Positions 6,196 to 11,315 of a DNA stretch of 11,315 nucleotides are shown here, piece after piece. The stretch comes from Vulcanimicrobiota bacterium. GTDB taxonomy: Bacteria > Vulcanimicrobiota > Vulcanimicrobiia > Vulcanimicrobiales > Vulcanimicrobiaceae. The stretch spans positions 1 through 11,315 of the forward strand of contig JAFAMS010000261.1 in NCBI GenBank assembly GCA_019233165.1, read 5' to 3'. How positions within the stretch are numbered: the stretch's first letter is position 1; each line of letters opens with the position of its first letter. The notes below the pieces were generated by a model. That model ran no database searches and had not been told where the DNA came from. It saw only the letters and a list, made by a program, of their open reading frames with translations. Both the position numbers and the translations under genes were made by a program.

Positions 6196-9024
6196 TCATT
6201 CGCCGCCCCGGTCGCGCACGACTGCGAGCGCGCGTGCGAAGAGGGCGCCCTGCATCGCGGCATATTCGGAGGGCCGATAATGGAGGCGCTCGCGCGCGAG
6301 CCGGTCGGCCCGTCGCGACAGGTCGACGAGCGTACCGGTCCTGACCGGATCGGCGTCGGCTGCGGACTGATCGATCCCCTCGAGCAGCGCGGCGATGCGG
6401 ATCCCTTCGGCGCTCGCGGTCTGCGTGGCGACGGGTTTCGCCGTGTACGGTGCGAAGTTCGGGCGCGCCGTGAAGAAATCTGCCAAGTCGGTCGCCAAAA
6501 GCTCGCCGAGCGAGAGCGGCGGCAAACCGAGCAGCTCTTCTTCCGTTTTGAGGACGCTCGCCGTCGAGAGATGACGATGACCGACGAAGCCGCGCTTCGC
6601 GTAGGGTGAGACCACGACCGCGTAGCTTCGTTCTACGTTGACGTGATCGCGGGTCGATTGCGAGTCGTCCGGGAGGACGAAGATCGCCGTGTCCTTCCAG
6701 ATCGGCATCCGCGTGATGTGCGAGACGATGATCCCGAGCGCGCGATCACCGTCGGCGACCTCTTCGGCGAGCGGCGGGATGAATTTCCCAAATCCGCCGT
6801 GATCGTCCGGGAGCCAAACGAACGTGTAGCGCGGGGTTTTGTCTTCTGCGGCAAGCAGGTCGAAGTCGCGTACGAATTCGCGGGCCCGGCGTTCGTCGCG
6901 AATCCGCAGGTTCCAACCCGGGTACCGCAAATCGACGTGACCGCGCAAGATCGCGGGGGCCGGAGCGTCGAGCGAATACAGCCCGCCCAAGCCCGAGGTG
7001 GGGGCGGTGCGATCGTCGACGTCGACGAAGTTAGGATCGTCGACCTTCGGATCGGCGTTCGAGCCTTCGTCGTAGCCGCTTTGCCGAACGAGATCGCCGT
7101 AATCGCGATAGCTGAGCTTGTGGAGGGCGAGCGAGTTGAAAATGTATCCGAAGCGCGGGTAGTCTTCGGGATCTTCGTTCTTATTGATCAGAGGACGGCG
7201 CCCTTTCCGCACGAGCAACGTTCGCTCGGTGAAATCGCTCGCGATCCCGCCCAACACGAACTGGTGGCCCGCGTCGGATTCTTGGGCGTCCGAGTAAAAG
7301 TTGTCTGCGACGCCGTACGTGCGAGCGAGAGCGTGCAGATTCGGCGTGACCGTTGCATCGAAGGAAACGAGCGAAGGATCGCCGTTGCCGTGCTGCCGTC
7401 CCGCTCCGTCGACGAGATCGCCGAGCATCGAATCGAACGTCTTGTTCTCTTCGAGGATTACAATGACGTGCTTGAGCTTCTTGCTCGCGCCGCTCCCGAG
7501 CGGTGGGACTACGTCGTTGCGAGCGAGCGTCTTCGAGACGCGCGTCGATCCGAGGGTCGCGTACGTTTGATGACCGAGCTCGAGCCCGGCGAGGTCGATC
7601 CGCTCGAGGGTCGACCAAACCGCGTTGCTATCGATTGCGACTGCGAGCACTCTCCCGTTCGGCGCGAGCGCGATCGGTTTGTCGCCTACGAACGCGGGGT
7701 CGGCGCCGAAGCCTTTTGCGTTCGTCACGAACAGGGTTCGCTCGTCGCCGGAGAGCGCGAGCGCGGTCGGATACCATCCGGTTGGGATCAAACCCAGCCG
7801 GCGAAGTCGTGCGGGAACGCGCGCGTCCAAGACCGCGACTGCGTTGAGCCCGGCGAGCGCGACGTAGAGCCGGCCGTCGCGGCCCAGCGCGAGCGCGCTC
7901 GGCTGCGTCCCGTACGGTCCGCGCGGAAACAGCCGCAGATCGAGCCCGTCGATCACGTGAGGTGCAGGTTGCAATGCGACCACCGCGATCCGGTCGACGT
8001 TTGCGAGCGCGACGAACGCGTAGCTTCCGTCGCGAGTCACGACGACCGCGTTGGGATGCGCGCCTCCGGCGATCCGCAATCCGTCCGGCGCGCGATCGAG
8101 TGCGAGCGCACCGGGGAACACGCGCGCGAGGCCGGCGGGCGACGCGGCGAGATCGCCGCCGGCGGCGACGGGGACGAACGAGAGCGACGACGCCTGCGTC
8201 GAGTCCGCAGGCGGCGTCCGGAACGGTGGAATCGGAACGGGCTGAGGAAGGACGCCGTAGCGCATCAACCCCTCGTTGCAGACGAGCAGCTCGTCCGCGG
8301 ACGGCGTGAGCGCCGCGCCGAACGGAAAGAAACCGACCGGTCGTGTCGTCAGCAAACGGCGAGCGCGAAGATCGATCGCGCTCACCGTCGAGGCGAGGTT
8401 GTTGACGGCATACGCAATCGCGCCGTCGGCCGAAAGGACGAGCGTCCCCGGAAACGTCTTCCCCGCATCGGCGAAAAGCGGATCGATCGGACCTGGGATT
8501 GCGATGCGAGCGTCGGGGACGAGCTTCCCTTCCGGCGAAAGAATGAAGGTACTGACCGAGTCGTTTCCGCCGCCGGCGACCGCGACCAGCGTCCGCTGCG
8601 GCGCGGCTGGATCTCGAGTCGCGACGATCCCACTGAAATACGTCGCATCTTCCGAGACGTATTGACTGACGACGCGCATCGTATCGACGTCGACGACCGA
8701 GAGCGAGTAGCCGCCGGCAATCGACGGGTCGAGAAGGCTGCGCGCGTCGCCGAGCCGTTCGTCGTCGTTGCTGACGATCGCGAAGCGGCCGTCCGGCGTT
8801 AGCGCGACGCCGAGCGCGTTCATCCCCACGACCGCGCTGCGACCCTGCGGTCGAATCAAACGGCCGGAAGGAAGAACCGCTGAAAACGGATCGGTTCCGA
8901 AGTGACCCGCCGGAAGGTTTTGCGCCGGCGCCTCATACACGACGGCCGCCCCGGCTTGCGAGAAGGCTTGCAGCAGCAGGACCACGAGCGCGCCCGTCAG
9001 CGCGCGGCAAAGGCGAGCGAGCAC
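6196..9024 (-). CDS. Secreted YncE-like beta-propeller fused to a phosphoesterase (PF04185-type) domain
   Basis: This 942-residue exported protein has a Sec-type signal peptide (about 1-27, leucine-rich core then AGAA). A YncE-like propeller follows (about 60-490), shown by repeated units of the type VVVTRDGSYAFVALANVDRIAVV and ALALSGDERTLFVTN. A phosphoesterase domain of the phospholipase C/acid phosphatase superfamily fills about 515-860. Its motifs are HVIVILEENKTFDSMLG (nucleophile region T529 with E526/N527), WLPDDHGG (D740, D741, H742) and LPDDSQSTRDHV (D786, D787, D793, H794), followed by VSPYAKRG. A helical tail (870-942) ends the protein. Such two-domain proteins are commonly annotated as bifunctional YncE/alkaline phosphatase proteins; the substrate is usually unknown. 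Likely site of action is the periplasm or outside. The start is GTG at 9022-9024, 6 bp after the regulator stop and without a clear Shine-Dalgarno. Confidence 0.9.
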   Translation of the reverse strand: MLARLCRALTGALVVLLLQAFSQAGAAVVYEAPAQNLPAGHFGTDPFSAVLPSGRLIRPQGRSAVVGMNALGVALTPDGRFAIVSNDDERLGDARSLLDPSIAGGYSLSVVDVDTMRVVSQYVSEDATYFSGIVATRDPAAPQRTLVAVAGGGNDSVSTFILSPEGKLVPDARIAIPGPIDPLFADAGKTFPGTLVLSADGAIAYAVNNLASTVSAIDLRARRLLTTRPVGFFPFGAALTPSADELLVCNEGLMRYGVLPQPVPIPPFRTPPADSTQASSLSFVPVAAGGDLAASPAGLARVFPGALALDRAPDGLRIAGGAHPNAVVVTRDGSYAFVALANVDRIAVVALQPAPHVIDGLDLRLFPRGPYGTQPSALALGRDGRLYVALAGLNAVAVLDARVPARLRRLGLIPTGWYPTALALSGDERTLFVTNAKGFGADPAFVGDKPIALAPNGRVLAVAIDSNAVWSTLERIDLAGLELGHQTYATLGSTRVSKTLARNDVVPPLGSGASKKLKHVIVILEENKTFDSMLGDLVDGAGRQHGNGDPSLVSFDATVTPNLHALARTYGVADNFYSDAQESDAGHQFVLGGIASDFTERTLLVRKGRRPLINKNEDPEDYPRFGYIFNSLALHKLSYRDYGDLVRQSGYDEGSNADPKVDDPNFVDVDDRTAPTSGLGGLYSLDAPAPAILRGHVDLRYPGWNLRIRDERRAREFVRDFDLLAAEDKTPRYTFVWLPDDHGGFGKFIPPLAEEVADGDRALGIIVSHITRMPIWKDTAIFVLPDDSQSTRDHVNVERSYAVVVSPYAKRGFVGHRHLSTASVLKTEEELLGLPPLSLGELLATDLADFFTARPNFAPYTAKPVATQTASAEGIRIAALLEGIDQSAADADPVRTGTLVDLSRRADRLARERLHYRPSEYAAMQGALFARALAVVRDRGGE

Positions 9025-9030
9025 CGGTGG

Positions 9031-9720
9031 TTAGGGGCGGTCCAGTCGATAGCCGATCCCGCGCACGCTCGCAATCGCGAGGCTCGCGCCGGTCTCGGCC
9101 AGCTTCTTGCGCAAGGCGGCGACGTGAACGTCGACGACTCGCGTCGGGACTCCGGAGACGTCGTTCCAGACGTGCTCGAGAATCTGCGCTCGCGTCAGGA
9201 GCCTCCCCTCGGCTTCGCCGAGATACCACAGCAGGCGAAACTCGAGCGCGGTGAGGGCGACGCTGCGTTCGCCGTTTTGGAGGACGTGCAGATCGCGGAC
9301 GAGCGTCGCGTTACCGATCGTCAACCGTCCCTGCGATTCTCGCTGCACCTGGCGGTCCCGCCGGCGCAGAAAAGCCTCGACGCGTGCGACGAGCTGCGTA
9401 GGCGAAAACGGCTTGGTGATGTAGTCGTCGGCGCCCAGGCCGAGTCCGCGCAGGATATCGTCTTCGCCCGCGGCGGCGCTGACCATCAAGATGTACGCGT
9501 CGCTGCTGTTCGAGAGCGACGTGAGGACGTCGAGGCCCGAGATGTCGGGGAGGCCGACGTCGAGGAGAACGACCTCGGGGATCCACTGGGCGGCGAGCTC
9601 GAGCGCTTGCGCGCCGTTCGGCGCGATTTGTACGGCGAAGTTCGCCCGCTCGAGAATCGTTCGCTCGAACGCCGCAATATCGGGGTCGTCCTCGACGACC
9701 ATGACGCGCGAGCCGCTCAC
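9031..9720 (-). CDS. Response regulator, OmpR/PhoB family
   Basis: This 229-residue two-component regulator has a receiver domain (about 1-120) with acidic pocket E10-D11-D12, phosphoacceptor D54 in LLDVGLPDISG, S81 at the Thr/Ser switch position, Y100 and K103 in TKPFSP. A winged-helix DNA-binding domain follows (about 130-229), with ALTALEFRLLWYL, a recognition-helix region VVDVHVAALRKKL and the wing IASVRGIGYRL. All phosphotransfer residues are intact, so it should be controlled by a histidine kinase. No kinase gene lies in this window. The start is GTG at 9718-9720, 3 bp after the malic-enzyme stop; the in-frame ATG at 9702 would remove the first strand of the receiver. Tight packing with the secreted phosphoesterase suggests it may regulate this cluster, possibly itself; that is inference. 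Confidence 0.95.
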   Translation of the reverse strand: MSGSRVMVVEDDPDIAAFERTILERANFAVQIAPNGAQALELAAQWIPEVVLLDVGLPDISGLDVLTSLSNSSDAYILMVSAAAGEDDILRGLGLGADDYITKPFSPTQLVARVEAFLRRRDRQVQRESQGRLTIGNATLVRDLHVLQNGERSVALTALEFRLLWYLGEAEGRLLTRAQILEHVWNDVSGVPTRVVDVHVAALRKKLAETGASLAIASVRGIGYRLDRP

Positions 9721-9723
9721 GAC

Positions 9724-11166
9724 TCAGACGAGAGCTGCCGCGTGATCTTCTTCCGCGACGACGATCGCGCGGCGCGCAACCCCGTCCTCGACTGCAGCGT
9801 GGGTAACGGCCCGCGAAACCGCTTCCATCACGCGCGTATCGAAAACGCTGGGGATGATATACTCGGCGCTGCGTTCTTCGCCGACGATCCCCGCGATGGC
9901 ACGAGCCGCCGCGAGCTTCATGTTGTCGGTTATCCGGCGCGCGCGGCAATCGAGCGCGCCGCGGAAGATCCCCGGGAAGGAAAGGACGTTGTTCACCTGG
10001 TTCGGATAGTCGGAACGTCCCGTCGCCATCACGGCCACGTACGGCGCCGCGACCTCCGGCATGATCTCGGGAGTAGGATTCGCCATCGCGAAGACGATCG
10101 GATCGCGTCCCATCCCCTGCAGGTCCGCGGCTTCAAGAATCCCGGGCCCCGAGACGCCGATGAACGCGTCCGCTCCCTTGAGGACGTCCCGCAACGAGCC
10201 GCGCCGATTCTCGCGATTCGTGTTTTGCGCGAGCCACGTCAGATGAGTGCGGTCGTAGCGCTCGCTCCGATTGATCGCGCCGCCCCGGCCCGAAGCGATG
10301 ATGTCGCCGACGCCCGCCAACTGCAGCAGCTTGATCGTCGCGGTCCCGGCCGCGCCCGTTCCGCCGGCGACGACGATCCGCATATCGGCTAAGTCTTTAC
10401 GGACGACGGCCGCGGCGTTGATCAACGCGGCGAGCGTAACGACGGCGGTTCCGTGCTGATCGTCGTGCATCACGGGGATGTCGAGCGCTTCGATGAGTTG
10501 GCGCTCGACCTCGAAGCAGCGCGGCGCCGCGATATCTTCCAAGTTCACCCCGCCGAAGATCGGAGCGATCCGAACGACCGTCTCGACGATCTCGTCGACG
10601 TCCTTCGTGTCCAGACAGATCGGCCACGCGTCGATGTCGGCGAACTTTTTGAAGAGCATGCACTTGCCTTCCATCACCGGCGCCGCACCGAGCGGACCGA
10701 TGTCGCCCAGACCAAGGACTGCGGTCCCGTCGGTGACGACGGCGACCGTGTTGCGCTTGATCGTGAGCTGGAACGCTTTGCTGGGATCGGCCGCGATCGC
10801 CATCGAGACGCGGGCGACGCCCGGCGTGTAGACCATCGAGAGGTCGGCGCGCGTCTTGACGGGGACTTTTGGTTCGATTTGAATTTTGCCGCCGAGATGC
10901 GCTAAGAAGGTGCTGTCGGAAGCGCTTACGATCTTCGCTCCGCGAAGGCGCTCGATCGCGGTTCGGACGGCGCTCGAAATCTGCTCGGAGGGGACCGTGA
11001 TCGTAACGTCGCGCGTCGCGCTCGTCTTGGTCACGGAGCGCACGTCGACGGCGCCGATCACGCCGCCGGCGTCGCCGACCGCGGAGGCGAGCTCGCCGAA
11101 GGCACCCGGATGATTGGGGGTCTCGACGCGAATGATGAGCGTTATTCCGATCGCCGCTGAGCTCAT
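9724..11166 (-). CDS. Malic enzyme with N-terminal ACT domain
   Basis: This 480-residue cytosolic enzyme carries out oxidative decarboxylation of malate to pyruvate. It begins with an ACT domain (about 8-82, LIIRVETPNHPGAFGELA), a ligand-binding module found in many bacterial malic enzymes, so allosteric control by a small metabolite is likely. Catalytic motifs are SMVYTPGVA (Y113), GPLGAAPVMEGK (K168), metal-binding E210/D211 in GVNLEDIAAP, VMHDDQHGT (D236/D237) and the Rossmann loop GGTGAAG (268-274). After the second Rossmann strand the usual acidic residue of NAD-preferring enzymes is replaced by SGRGG (292-296), so the cofactor cannot be assumed to be NAD. The start is the ATG at 11164-11166 with only a weak AGGG 8 bp ahead. 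It follows the preceding gene by 10 bp and the response regulator by 3 bp. Confidence 0.95.
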   Translation of the reverse strand: MSSAAIGITLIIRVETPNHPGAFGELASAVGDAGGVIGAVDVRSVTKTSATRDVTITVPSEQISSAVRTAIERLRGAKIVSASDSTFLAHLGGKIQIEPKVPVKTRADLSMVYTPGVARVSMAIAADPSKAFQLTIKRNTVAVVTDGTAVLGLGDIGPLGAAPVMEGKCMLFKKFADIDAWPICLDTKDVDEIVETVVRIAPIFGGVNLEDIAAPRCFEVERQLIEALDIPVMHDDQHGTAVVTLAALINAAAVVRKDLADMRIVVAGGTGAAGTATIKLLQLAGVGDIIASGRGGAINRSERYDRTHLTWLAQNTNRENRRGSLRDVLKGADAFIGVSGPGILEAADLQGMGRDPIVFAMANPTPEIMPEVAAPYVAVMATGRSDYPNQVNNVLSFPGIFRGALDCRARRITDNMKLAAARAIAGIVGEERSAEYIIPSVFDTRVMEAVSRAVTHAAVEDGVARRAIVVAEEDHAAALV

Positions 11167-11176
11167 AACAGGGACC

Positions 11177-11314
11177 CTATTGGCGGAGGCCTTGGGCGCT
11201 CCTCGCGACCGCCGGAAGCTCGAAACCCGCCCAGCTTTCCAGCACGCGCGCGACGTTCGTGAAGTCGGCGTCGCTGCCGAACTGCGCCTTTGCCAAGAGC
11301 CAGTGCTCTTCCGA
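11177..11314 (-). CDS. C-terminal fragment of an unidentified gene
   Basis: A minus-strand frame enters from the right edge and stops at TAG (11177-11179), giving 45 residues. The segment contains WLLAKAQFG, DADFTNVARVLESW and the ending SAQGLRQ. Third codon positions are mostly G or C, the amino-acid make-up is ordinary for a folded helical C-terminus, and the stop is 10 bp before the malic-enzyme ATG. It therefore looks like the preceding gene of the same transcription unit. I do not recognise the family. Another minus-strand frame is also open here but is rich in arginine and looks like a shadow frame. Confidence 0.55.
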   Translation of the reverse strand, partial: SEEHWLLAKAQFGSDADFTNVARVLESWAGFELPAVARSAQGLRQ

Positions 11315-11315
11315 C

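Noticed and set aside
6189..6263. Longer N-terminus for the DDAH-like protein
   Set aside because: The extra 25 residues are low-complexity, overlap the end of the phosphoesterase by 68 bp, and precede the conserved start region; GTG at 6188 fits the spacing seen in the rest of the series.
6643..8802. 719-codon open frame on the plus strand
   Set aside because: It lies fully antisense to the propeller/phosphoesterase gene, is extremely rich in Arg, Glu, Asp and Val, and shows no domain motif. This is the expected mirror frame of GC-rich coding DNA.
8902..10392. 496-codon open frame on the plus strand
   Set aside because: It is antisense to the response regulator and malic enzyme, is Arg/Asp-rich, and has no recognisable motif.

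Overview
This window is a densely coding, very GC-rich bacterial stretch. Codons strongly favour G or C in the third position, and motifs such as CGATCG, GTCGTC and GACGAC recur throughout. I see no rRNA, tRNA, CRISPR array, insertion sequence or integrase. The combination of a YadGH-type ABC exporter, an ACT-domain malic enzyme, a secreted YncE-propeller/phosphoesterase fusion and this codon style would fit a deep-branching environmental lineage. Eremiobacterota (WPS-2) is my guess from general impression only, with low confidence.

Layout, left edge: the last 15 codons of an upstream plus-strand gene (3-50) are followed by a PdxA-superfamily dehydrogenase (67-1056). This gene meets the rest of the window tail to tail, with a 23-bp overlap of coding ends.

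Layout, remainder: everything else, 1034-11314, is read from the minus strand as one nearly gapless series. In transcription order it contains the C-terminus of an unidentified gene, an ACT-malic enzyme, an OmpR/PhoB-type response regulator, a secreted YncE-propeller/phosphoesterase, a DDAH/arginine-deiminase-fold protein with a degenerate active site, a calcineurin-like metallophosphoesterase that appears to start at CTG, a YadG-type ABC ATPase, a YadH-type ABC permease, a cupin, and a TlpA-like thioredoxin fused to TPR-like and beta domains. Junctions are +10, +3, +6, +7, +1, -4, -4, +31 and +43 bp. The first seven junctions suggest one polycistronic unit with translational coupling. A plausible internal promoter lies before the cupin.

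Function: the malic enzyme is central metabolism, the ABC pair is an exporter, and the two phosphoesterases are unrelated in fold (one secreted, one cytosolic). The set does not form a recognisable pathway. The items most worth a second look are the guanidino-modifying-fold protein, in which the three expected catalytic residues (Glu, His, Cys) read Asp, Arg and Ser, the CTG start of the metallophosphoesterase, the orphan response regulator, and the three-part TlpA fusion.
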